Source: JAPYTK01 sp964401935 (lineage in GTDB: Bacteria > Myxococcota_A > Polyangia > Polyangiales > Polyangiaceae). Taken from it: a stretch of DNA of 64,000 bases. Location: positions 1 through 64,000 of the forward strand of contig CAYOAL010000022.1 in assembly GCA_964401935.1 (NCBI GenBank), written 5' to 3'. A program made the position numbers and the translations under genes. Below the pieces are notes generated by a model. It worked only from the letters and a program-made list of their open reading frames with translations, ran no database searches and was not told the origin of the DNA. The first letter of the stretch is position 1. Every line of letters starts with the position of its first letter. Below are positions 1-8,799 of the stretch, piece after piece.

Positions 1-217
1 TGCCATCAGCGACGGCACCGCAACACCGCCAACACGCCGCGAACGCGATCGCAACCTGGGTCAACTCTGACGAGCAGAAGTGGGTCCACTTTGGTGAGCG
101 TCACAGCAGTCTGCGATGGTTCTCGCGAGCGCCCTCATGACCGACGTTGCGTGCAGGTGTTTCGAGCGACGTGGCCGCTCGGCAGTTCGTGTTTGGAATG
201 GTGCGCGAGCGCGCCGC

Positions 218-223
218 TATACT
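218..223 (+). promoter_or_regulatory. -10 hexamer of a probable leaderless promoter
   Basis: TATACT lies six bases before the ATG at 230, and no Shine-Dalgarno sequence separates them. A transcript starting about seven bases after this hexamer would begin at the start codon itself. No convincing -35 element is visible. It is one of several similarly placed hexamers in the window. Confidence 0.5.
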
Positions 224-229
224 GCGGCC

Positions 230-766
230 ATGACAGCTCACCACGGAATCGTCGTCGTCGTGTGGCTCACGCTCGCCGCGTGTTCGCCCAAGAGCACGCC
301 CTATCGGGTGGAGATCGCAGACGCGCGCGGCGTCGAGGTCGATGCCCCGGTGCTCGTGGCTGGCGTTCGTGTCGGTCGCGTCGCTGCCGTCGCCTTGGAC
401 GGAGAAAAGGCGCGGATCGATTTCGAGATCACCGACGACGCCGGCGTGCGCTTGTCGACGGGGGCCTGCGTGCGCATCGCCCCAAAGGGCATGCTGGGGG
501 ACATGCAGCTCGAGATCACGCCGGGCGAGGAGGGCAGCCCTCTCGAGAGCGGCGCCCGCGTCGACGGCTGCAGCGCCGGCAGCGCCTCTCTCGATGCGGT
601 GATGGCGCAGTCGCTCGAAGCGGTGACGAGCTTGGCCGCCATCATGGAGAAGGCGAACTCCGGCGAAGGGGTCGTGGCAAAGCTGCTCAACGACAAGCAG
701 CTCGCTGACGACGTCGCGAGCTTCGCCCAACGGAGCTGTTCGCCCGCCGCGCCAAGCTCGCCGTGA
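230..766 (+). CDS. MCE/MlaD-domain lipoprotein
   Basis: This 178-residue protein starts with a lipoprotein signal peptide whose lipobox is LAAC (Cys about residue 19). One MCE/MlaD-type beta domain follows (about residues 25-115), with the family pattern of a short strand, a V-x-V-G-x-V turn and a G-M-L-G-D segment. MCE proteins bind lipids and form rings that shuttle phospholipids between inner and outer membranes. This one is anchored by lipid instead of a transmembrane helix and has only a short C-terminal tail, so it may be an accessory subunit. No MlaE/MlaF permease or ATPase genes are adjacent in the window. I chose the ATG at 230 because the signal peptide begins there and a -10 hexamer precedes it by six bases. 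Upstream extension of the frame is not protein-like. Confidence 0.75.
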   Translation: MTAHHGIVVVVWLTLAACSPKSTPYRVEIADARGVEVDAPVLVAGVRVGRVAAVALDGEKARIDFEITDDAGVRLSTGACVRIAPKGMLGDMQLEITPGEEGSPLESGARVDGCSAGSASLDAVMAQSLEAVTSLAAIMEKANSGEGVVAKLLNDKQLADDVASFAQRSCSPAAPSSP

Positions 767-1076
767 TCGCCCCTCTCACGATGCGGGCGCGTCGAACGAC
801 CTCCTCGGTGCGCCCTTCCCCGTGGCCACGGTAACGCAGGAGAGGGGGAGAGTGCGCTGCGCGCGGCCCTCGACTCGACGCTTCAGGTCGAGCTCGCCAA
901 GGAGGGACATGGATGGAGCTCGAGGAGCTCCTCGACGGAAAGCGCAGACGCTCGCGCGCGGCGTTCGATGATCCGCTGCATCGCGTTCGAGCTCTTGAGG
1001 ATCATGCGCTCGTCATGACCGAGGGAGCCTACCGAGGACGTTCGTCGTGGCGAACGCGTCGCGCACCCCCGGAGCT
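767..1076. other. Intergenic region between convergent genes, no gene seen
   Basis: About 310 bases separate the MCE gene from the end of the minus-strand lipoprotein gene. The short open frames in both directions show no start signal, recognisable motif or convincing amino-acid composition. A minus-strand stretch at about 883-1010 reads like a short protein tail but has no partner. It may be a gene remnant. I see no strong hairpin. Confidence 0.5.
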
Positions 1077-1766
1077 TCAGGGCGTGAGGGTGATTTCGAA
1101 GTTCTGATACCGGCGGGCGGTGATGAAGCTGAAGGGGTGGAAGAGCTCGCCCTCTTCCGCATGGCGGTAGTGGCGCCGCAGGAGCTCTAGGCGCGCGCAG
1201 TCGGGCGTGATGCCCGCCTCCGCTTCGAGCTCGGCTTTGGTCAGCGTGAAGCTGCCCGTGTCCGGGATGGTGGGCTTCCACTCGCGCGTCTCGAGCTCGA
1301 TGAGGGCGCAGCTGTCCACGAACACGGTGACCTGCGTGTCTTCGTCCGGGTTGGTCCACGTGAGGGTGATCGCTTCGTCGCGCTGGGAGAAGGTGGTGTT
1401 CTCGACGTCGGCGACCTCGGCGACGTCCACGGTCATCTGCGCGTTGTCCTGACTCGGGCGCTCGAGGGTCACCGTCACCGTGCGGCTCTCCGGTGAGATC
1501 AGCGCCTCGTAGCCGCTGCCCGCGCCTTCGACGAGCACCACGTCGTCGCCGACGTCCGTGGTGACGCGGAGCTGGTCCCCGCCGCTGAGCGGGACTCGCG
1601 TCGTCTCCTGCTCCTTGTGGAGGATGACCTTGAGGGTGCCGCGTTCGTGGTTCACGTCGATCTCGATGGCCGCGCGGATTTCGCCGGTAGCCAGGTCGGC
1701 GCTCTCATCGCACGCGAGGAGCGCAAGGAGACAGGGAAGGGCGAGGAAGAGACGATGATGGGTCAT
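1077..1766 (-). CDS. Hypothetical lipoprotein
   Basis: The 229-residue product has a clear lipoprotein signal (MTHHRLFLALPCLLALLAC; lipobox LLAC). The remainder is hydrophilic and beta-rich, with segments such as TVTVTLERP that suggest an extracytoplasmic beta-sandwich. I do not recognise the family. The internal ATG at 1766 is preferred over the upstream in-frame ATG at 1787 because the signal peptide starts immediately after it. It is followed on the same strand by another lipoprotein gene (1981-3189) lying upstream, with about 210 bases between them, so they are probably separate transcripts. Confidence 0.7.
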   Translation of the reverse strand: MTHHRLFLALPCLLALLACDESADLATGEIRAAIEIDVNHERGTLKVILHKEQETTRVPLSGGDQLRVTTDVGDDVVLVEGAGSGYEALISPESRTVTVTLERPSQDNAQMTVDVAEVADVENTTFSQRDEAITLTWTNPDEDTQVTVFVDSCALIELETREWKPTIPDTGSFTLTKAELEAEAGITPDCARLELLRRHYRHAEEGELFHPFSFITARRYQNFEITLTP

Positions 1767-1980
1767 GCACCCTATCGGACCCGGCAACGGAAATGTTGCC
1801 TGCTCCGCACGATTCCGACGCCGAGCTGTTGCGACCAGCGCCGACCCGACCGTCTACGGGCAGGACCAGGAGCCAAGCGCTCACCACCTTCACCGGTCTC
1901 ATCGCCAGCCGGTGCGGGGCAGCGCTCCACGCCGGTCTCATCGGGCTCTCCGTGGCGCCCGACTCTCCGGCGGGAGGAGC

Positions 1981-3189
1981 TCACTGGCAGACGGCGTCCA
2001 TGCAGGCGAGCAGGCCGTCGCAGCGGGCGCCGCCGTTTTCTGCGAGGCACGCGTTGCAGCCGTCGAGATCGGCGTAGTCGTAGGTGCAGGTGGCGAGGTG
2101 GTCGCAGCAGTTGTCGGTGACGCAGGCGTCGAAGGCCTCGTCGCCGAACGTCACCCCCGCGTCGCAGACGCCGCCGCCCGGGCTGCAGGTGCCCTCGACG
2201 CATGGGAGGCCGCCGCAGTCGTCTGCCGACGCGCAGCTCACGCCGCCCCCGCCCGAGCCACCGCTCCCGGGGCCGCCCCCGCTCCCTGGACCCGCCCCGC
2301 TCCCTGGACCCGCCCCGCCGTGGCCGCCCGAGCCCCCGCCGCCCACGCCATCGCCTCCACACACGCCGCTCACGTGATCGCCGCTCGCCGGGCGCGCCCC
2401 GAACGCGACCCCGCTCGCCTCGAGGGCCAGGCTCGTGCTCCCCAACGACAGCGGCACCTCGAAGGTGGGGATGTCGAAGGTCTGCGCGCCCAAGAGCGGC
2501 ACCTCGATCACGATCGAAGGCTTGATCACCACCGCGCCGCCACGCGCGAGCTCCACCCCGTAGCGCGCGTCGGCGCCGTCCATACACGCCTCCGCGCCGG
2601 TCAGCGTCGTCTCCACGAAGCTGCCCTCTGCGACCTCGAGGACCAGGCTCCCCGGGAGCCCACCCGGGAGCGGGATCTCGGGCAAGGTCGCGGCGGGGAT
2701 GTCGGCCCGCGTGCTCACCGGCGTGCCGATGGAGAACGGATCGAAGGACGTGCTCGCCTCGAACGCGATCGCCACGTTCTCGATCCCCGGGATGGGCCCG
2801 TCGTAGCTCGGCAGCCCGCTCACATCGATCACGAGGCGCCCCGAGAGCCCGAAGCTCCCCGACACCCCGAGCTCCCCGGTCCCCGGCACCCCCGTGAGCG
2901 TCGGCTCACCCGCCGAGCCGCTCGCCTGCGCCGTCGCGCCGACCGCGACCAAACCGTCGGCCACCACGCTGAACGACGCCTGCACCGGCGACCCCGCAGG
3001 CACCAAGCCCGTGTCGAAGGAGAAGCCGGGGAACAGCGCCTCGCTCCCCTCGAGCCGGGTCGCCGCGCCAACGCTCCCCTCCTCGTCGCCGTCACACGCG
3101 CCGAGGGCCATCGCCCCCGCGAGCAGCGCCGCCACACCCAAAGAAAGAGCCCGCTGGGCTCGCCAAGAACTGTAAGTGGTGATGTGCAT
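1981..3189 (-). CDS. Lipoprotein with Gly-rich linker and Cys-rich C-terminal domain
   Basis: This 402-residue protein has a signal peptide ending in the lipobox LGAC. An N-terminal Ser/Gly/Val-rich domain of about 250 residues lacks recognisable motifs. A long Gly/Ser/Pro linker follows (GGGGSGGHGGAGPGSGAGPG and similar), then a Cys-rich module of about 90 residues with repeated C-x2-C, CC and C-x3-C spacing. This linker-plus-Cys-module architecture is typical of Myxococcota surface lipoproteins and resembles the protein encoded at 23109-23816. The linker is encoded by a short 18-bp tandem duplication near 2281-2320. The ATG at 3189 is preferred over the upstream GTG-rich extension because it begins the signal peptide. 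The function is unknown. Confidence 0.75.
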   Translation of the reverse strand: MHITTYSSWRAQRALSLGVAALLAGAMALGACDGDEEGSVGAATRLEGSEALFPGFSFDTGLVPAGSPVQASFSVVADGLVAVGATAQASGSAGEPTLTGVPGTGELGVSGSFGLSGRLVIDVSGLPSYDGPIPGIENVAIAFEASTSFDPFSIGTPVSTRADIPAATLPEIPLPGGLPGSLVLEVAEGSFVETTLTGAEACMDGADARYGVELARGGAVVIKPSIVIEVPLLGAQTFDIPTFEVPLSLGSTSLALEASGVAFGARPASGDHVSGVCGGDGVGGGGSGGHGGAGPGSGAGPGSGGGPGSGGSGGGGVSCASADDCGGLPCVEGTCSPGGGVCDAGVTFGDEAFDACVTDNCCDHLATCTYDYADLDGCNACLAENGGARCDGLLACMDAVCQ

Positions 3190-3387
3190 GGGCGCGCGAA
3201 TGGCAAAGCCGGTGCCACCCCGCAGAACCCAAGCACGCTGCGCAGTTGCGCCGCTACGGTGGCCACCCGCTGTGCGACCACGCGCACACCCGTGCACCGC
3301 GCTGCTCGCACCGTCGCACCCTCCGGCGGCGCCCTCGGGCGGCCGGCGCGCCTTGCTTCGGATCGCGCCGTGACCTAAGTCGCCTGC

Positions 3388-4686
3388 ATGTCGGACGCGG
3401 CACCCCTGTCGCCCTCACCTCCCGAGCCGCCCCACGGCGCCCCGCGCGGCGGACCGGTTTTGTGGCCGGCCGTGATCGCCCTGCTCGGCGCCGCCCTCGG
3501 CCTCGTGCTCGCGGGCTACTCCACGCTCGACTACGTCGCGCACCTCGATCGGCAGGTGCACGACATCCACTGCAGCATCATCCCCGGCGCCCCCGCCGAG
3601 CAGGCCCTCGAGAGCGGCTGCCGCACCGCGCTCTACAGCCCCTACTCCGCCGTCCTCAAGGATCGCATCTGGGGTGGCGTCCCCATCAGCCTCTTCGGCG
3701 TGGGCGCCTTCGCGTTCTTCGTGTCGTTCACCCTCTACATGGTGGTGGGCGGCCGCCGCGTCCCCCGTCGCGCAGCGCGCTTCCTCGCCGCCACCGGCGC
3801 CACGCCGATGCTCGCTTCGGTCGCGATGGCGGTGATCAGCGCCACCAAGCTCGGCACCTTCTGTCAGACCTGCGTCGGCATCTACGCCGCCTCCGTGATC
3901 CTCGCCTTCGGCTCCATCGCCGGCTGGTACGTCGACCGAAGGCGCACCACGAGCATGGTGCACGTCCCCGGCGCTGGCACCGCGGGCGGCAGCCCCCTCG
4001 GCCCGGCGTGGCTCCCCTCGGCGTGGCTCTTCGGCCTCGGCGTGTTCGCGCTCGCGCCGAGCATCCTCTACCTCGAGAGCGTGCCGAGCTACCGTGACCA
4101 CGTGTCGGAGTGCGGCGAGCTCGAGACGAAGGACGAGGTCCCCGCCGCGCTCCTCCGCGTCAAGAGCGGGCGCGCCAAGCAAGAGGCCACGCTCGTCGTC
4201 GATCCGCTCTGCCCCACCTGCAAGGCCTTCCACGAGCGCCTCGTGGCCGTCGGCACCTTCGCAGAGCTCGACGTGACCCTCGTTTTGTTCCCGCTCGACA
4301 GCGAGTGCAACTGGAACCTCACCACACCCTTGCACCCCGGCGCGTGCACCGTCGCCCGCGCCGTGGTCTGCGCCAAGGATCGCGCGCTCGACGTGCTCGA
4401 GTGGGCCTACGACCATCAGGAGGAGCTCGCGAGCGCCGCCAAGTCGAAGGACGGCGACGAGCGCACCAAGAAGCTCATCCTCGCGCGCTGGAGCAAGCTC
4501 GAGCGCTGCCTCGACGACAAGGCGTCGCGGCTCGCCCTCGACGAGCACCTGCGCTTCGCCGTCGACGCCAAGCTCCCCCTCTCCACCCCGCAGCTGTTCC
4601 TCGGCACGAAGAGGCTCTGCGACGAGGATCTCGACATCGGCCTGCCGTACGCCCTCGGTCAACTCGCGCCGGAGCTCTCCCGATGA
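3388..4686 (+). CDS. Vitamin K epoxide reductase family protein fused to a DsbA-like thioredoxin domain
   Basis: This 432-residue integral membrane protein has five predicted helices. VKOR hallmarks are loop cysteines C62 and C78, the following LYSPYS segment, and the active-site C159-Q-T-C162 in a later helix. After the last helix a periplasmic thioredoxin-fold domain carries C275-P-T-C278 inside a V-V-D-P-L-C context, as in DsbA/DsbG-like proteins. VKOR-DsbA fusions use quinones to oxidise the thioredoxin domain, which then makes disulfides in exported proteins. The spacing between the loop cysteines (15 residues) is longer than the usual about seven, so the loop appears extended. The stop overlaps the next start (ATGA), and three genes run together as a probable operon devoted to envelope thiol chemistry. 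Confidence 0.88.
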   Translation: MSDAAPLSPSPPEPPHGAPRGGPVLWPAVIALLGAALGLVLAGYSTLDYVAHLDRQVHDIHCSIIPGAPAEQALESGCRTALYSPYSAVLKDRIWGGVPISLFGVGAFAFFVSFTLYMVVGGRRVPRRAARFLAATGATPMLASVAMAVISATKLGTFCQTCVGIYAASVILAFGSIAGWYVDRRRTTSMVHVPGAGTAGGSPLGPAWLPSAWLFGLGVFALAPSILYLESVPSYRDHVSECGELETKDEVPAALLRVKSGRAKQEATLVVDPLCPTCKAFHERLVAVGTFAELDVTLVLFPLDSECNWNLTTPLHPGACTVARAVVCAKDRALDVLEWAYDHQEELASAAKSKDGDERTKKLILARWSKLERCLDDKASRLALDEHLRFAVDAKLPLSTPQLFLGTKRLCDEDLDIGLPYALGQLAPELSR

Positions 4687-5390
4687 ACGTGAACCCAGGC
4701 GTGTTCGCAGGCACCTTCACCGCCACCGCGCTCATGGGCGGGGTGCTCTTCGGCGTCCACGATCGCGTCGCCGCCGCCCAGCAGCGCCTCGAGCAGGGGG
4801 TGGTCGTGAGCGCCGAGCCCAATGAGGCGGTGGCCGTGGCCCAAGACGCCGAAGAGGCCTACTGCACGCCCGCGTTCAAGCAGGTGCTCACCCGCGTGCT
4901 CCACGCCTGCGGCTTGCTCGCGGAGGGACGCCGCGGCTGCCAGCCCGAAGACGTGGCGCGCCTCGCCAACATCAGCGACGAGGAGTTCAACGAGCTGTTC
5001 ACCCCGCTCGAGGGACGGGGCGGCGTGGTGCTCTTCGACGACGGCTCCGAGAAACTCGACGCCGGCGCCAAGAAGCTCATCGACGAGGTCTGGGAAGACC
5101 GCCGCGGCGCGCGTTACTTCTTCGTGGTGGCCCGCGCGAGCAAGACCGGCACCCGCGCGTTCAACCAGGCGCTCTCCCACAAGCGCGCCAACAGCGTGAA
5201 GTTTCACATCGAAGACGAGCACGACGAGAACAACCTCGACAAGAAGGTGGGCCTCATGTGGCTCGGCTACGACTACGCCCAGCTCGGCACCGAGTATTGC
5301 AAGTGGAACACCTCTCGGCCCAAGGGGAAGTGCGAGAAGATGGCCATCAACCGGAGCGCGTTCATCTCGTGGGTCGACTGCCGCCTCTGA
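4683..5390 (+). CDS. OmpA-like domain protein with six cysteines
   Basis: The 235-residue product begins with a hydrophobic N-terminal segment, either a signal or an anchor. From about residue 115 it has an OmpA/MotB-like peptidoglycan-binding pattern: a strand with F-D-D-G-S, a helix A-G-A-K-K-L-I-D, then G-T-R-A-F-N-Q-A-L-S-H-K-R-A. This matches the family core N-x2-L-S-x-x-R-A. Six cysteines outside the core are unusual for this fold and could be disulfide-bonded. The gene is translationally coupled to the VKOR-DsbA gene (overlap at 4683-4686) and itself overlaps the TlpA-like gene. This makes it an attractive substrate of that redox pair, which is inference from context only. Confidence 0.68.
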   Translation: MNVNPGVFAGTFTATALMGGVLFGVHDRVAAAQQRLEQGVVVSAEPNEAVAVAQDAEEAYCTPAFKQVLTRVLHACGLLAEGRRGCQPEDVARLANISDEEFNELFTPLEGRGGVVLFDDGSEKLDAGAKKLIDEVWEDRRGARYFFVVARASKTGTRAFNQALSHKRANSVKFHIEDEHDENNLDKKVGLMWLGYDYAQLGTEYCKWNTSRPKGKCEKMAINRSAFISWVDCRL

Positions 5391-6049
5391 CCGCCGCGCT
5401 CGTCCCGCTCTTCGCGCTCGGCGCGGCCGCGTGCGACGACGCGCCGACGGCCCCCGCCAAGGCGCGGATCGACGCGGTGGCGGCGAGCGCCGATCCGAAG
5501 GCCAGCCCGCGGATCCCCCCGCCCCCGAGCGCGTCGTCAACCGTCGCCAAGGGCCCTCCTCGACCACCGCGGGCGCTTTGCAACCAACAGACCGAGCGCG
5601 ATCCGCCCGCCGCGCTCGACATCGCCCGCAGCGCCGAAGGGGAGAAGGTGCTGCCGACGCTCCGCTATGGCAAGCGCTGGGTGTGGCTCAACGTGTGGGC
5701 GGCGTGGTGCGAGCCCTGCAAAGACGAGATGCCCATGCTGCTCTCGTGGCGCGACAAGCTGCGCCGCGCCGGCGTCGAGGTGGAGCTCGCGTTCGTCTCG
5801 ATCGACGACGACGAGCGCGAGCTCACCCGCTTTCTGAACAAGCAGCCCGCCGGCGGCGTCCGCGCCTCGTATTGGCTCCCGGAGGAGCAGCCGCGAGAGG
5901 CTTGGTTCTTGTCGATCGGCTACCCCGACGAGCCCACGCTCCCCGTGCATGCCTTCGTGAACCCGAGCGAGAAGCTCGCCTGCGTGTTCCACGGCGCCCT
6001 CGAGGCCACCGACTGGGCCGCCGTCGAGCGCCTCCTCGGCGACCGCTAG
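5369..6049 (+). CDS. TlpA/ResA-like thioredoxin-family lipoprotein
   Basis: This is a 226-residue predicted lipoprotein. The GTG at 5369 is chosen because it gives a compact signal peptide ending in lipobox GAAAC (C22). No ATG exists at a suitable place, and it overlaps the preceding gene by 22 bases. A Pro/Ala-rich linker leads to a thioredoxin fold with active site W-A-A-W-C114-E-P-C117-K, typical of TlpA/ResA-like proteins that reduce or isomerise disulfides or service cytochrome c apoproteins. A cis-proline segment (LPVHAF) follows. With the VKOR-DsbA and six-cysteine OmpA-like genes it forms a three-gene cluster that contains both a disulfide-making enzyme and a likely thiol reductant. 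Confidence 0.8.
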   Translation: MGRLPPLTAALVPLFALGAAACDDAPTAPAKARIDAVAASADPKASPRIPPPPSASSTVAKGPPRPPRALCNQQTERDPPAALDIARSAEGEKVLPTLRYGKRWVWLNVWAAWCEPCKDEMPMLLSWRDKLRRAGVEVELAFVSIDDDERELTRFLNKQPAGGVRASYWLPEEQPREAWFLSIGYPDEPTLPVHAFVNPSEKLACVFHGALEATDWAAVERLLGDR

Positions 6050-6152
6050 TTCACTCCTGCCCACGGGGCCGGCGACGAGCGGCCTGCGGGGCGTGTCTCC
6101 TGCACGCCGGCTGTGCCAGACTACCTGCGTGCGTGGGTCTCCCGGTACCGTG

Positions 6153-7436
6153 ATGCGCGTCGACGGCGGTCGACGGAGCGCGCTGTCCGGGCTCGCGCTC
6201 GGCCTCGTCGCCTGCGCGGCGGTCGGCTGTCCTGCTCCGGTGACGTCGAGCCTCCCCCCACCGGCGCCCACGCCGACCGCCACGCCGCACCCCAACCCGC
6301 TCGAGCTCGCCACCGACGGCCTCGAGGCGAAGAGCGAGAAGGTGCGCGCGCGCCTCGCCGCCAGCCCCCACAACTACTTTCGTGGCGTGAACATGCAGTT
6401 TGCGCAGGAGGTGTGCCGTCGGTTCGACAAGGTGATGGCGACCCTCCCCATGGTCAACTTGCATGGCGACGCGCACGTCGAGCAGTTCGCCGTCACGGAA
6501 GACAGCGCGGGCCTCGCCGACTTCGACGACTCGGTCACCGGTCCTGCGGTGATCGATCTCGCGCGCTTCGGCACCTCGATCGAGCTCGCAGCGCGACAGC
6601 GCGGTTGGCGCTCGGCACACCTCCTGGCGGCGTTCCTCGACAGCTACGACGCGGCCCTCGACGACCCCTCGAAGGTGGAGCTCCCGAGCATCGTCGGACG
6701 CATTCGCCAGGGCTTCGCCAAGTCGCACGAGGCGTTCCTCACGTGGGCCGAGAGTCGGATGGAACCTCCCCCCGAGAGCGAACGTGCGCACGCCGAGGGC
6801 GAGTACGCCCGCTACGTCAAGCTCATGCTCCTCGTGCACCCCGACAAGAACGAGGCCTTCTTCGGCCTCAAGCGCTGGGGCATGCTCCGCGGCCAGGGGA
6901 TCGGCAGCGCCACCACCAAGCGCTTCTTGTTGCGCGTCGAGGGTCCCGGGCCCGACGCCGACGACGACATCATCCTCGAAGCCAAAGAGGTGCGCGACCT
7001 CAGCGCGGTGCCTTGCGTCGAGGCGCGGCGAGGGAGCGGTCTGCGCGTCGTGGCCGGCTCGGTGCGCTTCGGCAACCAGCCCGACCCGTTCCTCGCGGTC
7101 ATCCCGCGGAGCGCCGACGAGTCGCTCGACGATCCTCCGTGGTGGATCCAGTCGTGGAGCTCCAACTACGCCGAGCTCGACATCCAGAGCTCGCTCGAGG
7201 CAGAGCACGACCTCCTCGAGGTGGTCACGCTGGTCGGGCGACAGATGGCCTACGGGCACACCAACCTCTTGCCGGCGCCCTACGATTTGCAGCTGCGGCA
7301 GCTCGTCCGACAGATGCTCGTCGAGCGCCGCGACGACATCGAGCAGACCATCACCGCCATGGCGGCCCTGAGCGAGCAGGCGCACCAGCGGTGGAAGCAG
7401 CGGCTCCTGGCCGCGAGCCCACCGGTCGGAGGCTGA
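6153..7436 (+). CDS. DUF2252 family protein, lipoprotein form
   Basis: This 427-residue protein matches the DUF2252 family, whose fold is thought to resemble aminoglycoside phosphotransferase-type kinases. Family motifs seen are NLHGDAHVEQF (about residues 105-115), DFDDS shortly after, the R-x-G-T-S-I-E-L helix, and a C-terminal YGHTNLL segment. The ATG at 6153 opens a lipoprotein-type signal (lipobox VGC), which would place this usually cytoplasmic family outside the membrane. That is unusual, and the start should be confirmed. It is monocistronic by spacing, with about 100 bases to each neighbour. The substrate and activity are unknown. Confidence 0.75.
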   Translation: MRVDGGRRSALSGLALGLVACAAVGCPAPVTSSLPPPAPTPTATPHPNPLELATDGLEAKSEKVRARLAASPHNYFRGVNMQFAQEVCRRFDKVMATLPMVNLHGDAHVEQFAVTEDSAGLADFDDSVTGPAVIDLARFGTSIELAARQRGWRSAHLLAAFLDSYDAALDDPSKVELPSIVGRIRQGFAKSHEAFLTWAESRMEPPPESERAHAEGEYARYVKLMLLVHPDKNEAFFGLKRWGMLRGQGIGSATTKRFLLRVEGPGPDADDDIILEAKEVRDLSAVPCVEARRGSGLRVVAGSVRFGNQPDPFLAVIPRSADESLDDPPWWIQSWSSNYAELDIQSSLEAEHDLLEVVTLVGRQMAYGHTNLLPAPYDLQLRQLVRQMLVERRDDIEQTITAMAALSEQAHQRWKQRLLAASPPVGG

Positions 7437-7560
7437 ACGCGCTCTCCGGTGTGGGCCGAGCGTGCTCGGCGTCCCCGAGCCAGCGCGAGAGGATGACCCA
7501 AGCGCGGCAATTTGAACTAGGGTAGGGAGGTGAAGGCGGTCGACGATCGCCGGGGGACAC

Positions 7561-8745
7561 GTGATCAACGCCGAGATCCCATTCGAGTGCCCGCAGTGCG
7601 GCAGGCCCTACCACATGAAGGTAGATCTCCTGAAGCTCACCCGCCTCAACCGGATCGCGGTGTGCGGGCGCTGCAAGCACCAGTTCAGCGTCAGCATTCA
7701 GTTCGGGACCGACGACGACGCGGGGCCGACCGATCGACCCAGCGCCGCGCTGTCCCCGGCGCGTCCCCCGCAGCCCAGCCAGCCGCCTGTCTCCAGCGAG
7801 CCTCCGCGGTCGAGCGAGCCGCCGCGCCCCGCGCCGCCTTCCCAGCGCGCGCCGCAGCCCAGCCGACCGCCGCGCCCGAGCCGTCCGGCCCCACCGCCCG
7901 AGGCCGCGTCGGCGAGCGCGCTGCCACCGCCGGCTTCCTCGCGCTCGGAGCACCGCACCCGCCCCGCGCGTCCGCGCCTCGCGAGCGACCCTTCGGTGAG
8001 CGCGCCTCCCGCAACCAGCGACCGCGAGAGCTCGAGCGACTGGCCGCTTCCCAGCGACATCCCCCCCCCGCCCCCGAGTCGCCCCTCGCTCTTCGGCCGA
8101 GCTCGTCAACCCAGCGTGCCGCCCAGCGACCACGACACCGCGCCACCGCGGTCGAGCGAGCCTCCCTTCGGGAGCGACCCGCCGCCTTCGAGCTCACCTC
8201 ATCCGGTGAGCGTGTGGCCTCAATCGAGCGCCTCCGCTCCCCAGCGCGGACGACCGAGCGGTTGGCCTCACTCGGGCCTCATCGCCGCGCCCGCGCGGGA
8301 GGGCGGCGCCCCCATCCGCGGCCGCATGCCCTCCTGGTCGGGCGAAGACCACGACGCACGCGAGCCCGAGGCGCCCCCTTCGAGCCGGCCGAGGCTCCCC
8401 GCTCACGCCGAGCTCGATCCGCCGCCTTCGAGCCAGCCGAGGCTCCCCGCGCGCGTCGAGATCGAGGGCATCCCCGTCACGCGACCTCGGCCGAGCTGGC
8501 CGGATCTCGACCTGGAGCTGCCTCCAATGTCCGAGCGGCGCCCGAGCACCGTCGCCGCGAGCGCCGAGACCGGCGACGACGTCAGCGACAAACCCGGCAT
8601 CTTCCGCCGCCAGCGGCAGATCGTCGTGGAGGTGGGCAGCCGAGGCACCGACCGGCGCAACCGGCGCACCTTCAAGCCGGAGAACCTCGTCACCCAGCCG
8701 GGCGGCACGATGGGCACACGCGCCGCCGACAAGAAGAAGCGCTAG
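7561..8745 (+). CDS. MJ0042-type zinc-ribbon protein with long disordered Pro/Ser region
   Basis: The 394-residue product begins with a zinc ribbon: C10-P-Q-C13 and C35-G-R-C38, the MJ0042/zinc-ribbon-5 pattern. The next 250 or so residues are Pro/Ser/Arg-rich and surely disordered, with repeated S-E-P-P-R-S and P-P-S-S-Q/R-P-R-L-P motifs. The C-terminus is mixed, basic and ends in KKKR. The GTG at 7561 is supported by a GGGGGA ribosome-binding site three bases upstream. Proteins of this type are common in Myxococcota and often precede adventurous-motility or regulatory modules, but no specific role can be assigned here. Confidence 0.75.
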   Translation: MINAEIPFECPQCGRPYHMKVDLLKLTRLNRIAVCGRCKHQFSVSIQFGTDDDAGPTDRPSAALSPARPPQPSQPPVSSEPPRSSEPPRPAPPSQRAPQPSRPPRPSRPAPPPEAASASALPPPASSRSEHRTRPARPRLASDPSVSAPPATSDRESSSDWPLPSDIPPPPPSRPSLFGRARQPSVPPSDHDTAPPRSSEPPFGSDPPPSSSPHPVSVWPQSSASAPQRGRPSGWPHSGLIAAPAREGGAPIRGRMPSWSGEDHDAREPEAPPSSRPRLPAHAELDPPPSSQPRLPARVEIEGIPVTRPRPSWPDLDLELPPMSERRPSTVAASAETGDDVSDKPGIFRRQRQIVVEVGSRGTDRRNRRTFKPENLVTQPGGTMGTRAADKKKR

Positions 8746-8784
8746 CGGCGCCATCGATGCGCGGCCTCGACGGTGGGAACGCGC

Positions 8785-8790
8785 TATCAT
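8785..8790 (+). promoter_or_regulatory. -10-like hexamer close to start codon
   Basis: TATCAT sits nine bases before the ATG at 8800 with no Shine-Dalgarno between them, consistent with a leaderless or very short-leader transcript of the following lipoprotein gene. Confidence 0.35.
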
Positions 8791-8799
8791 CGACTGCGT

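Noticed and set aside
883..1014. A minus-strand stretch resembling a short protein tail
   Set aside because: Too short, no start signal, no partner; may be a remnant but cannot be shown.
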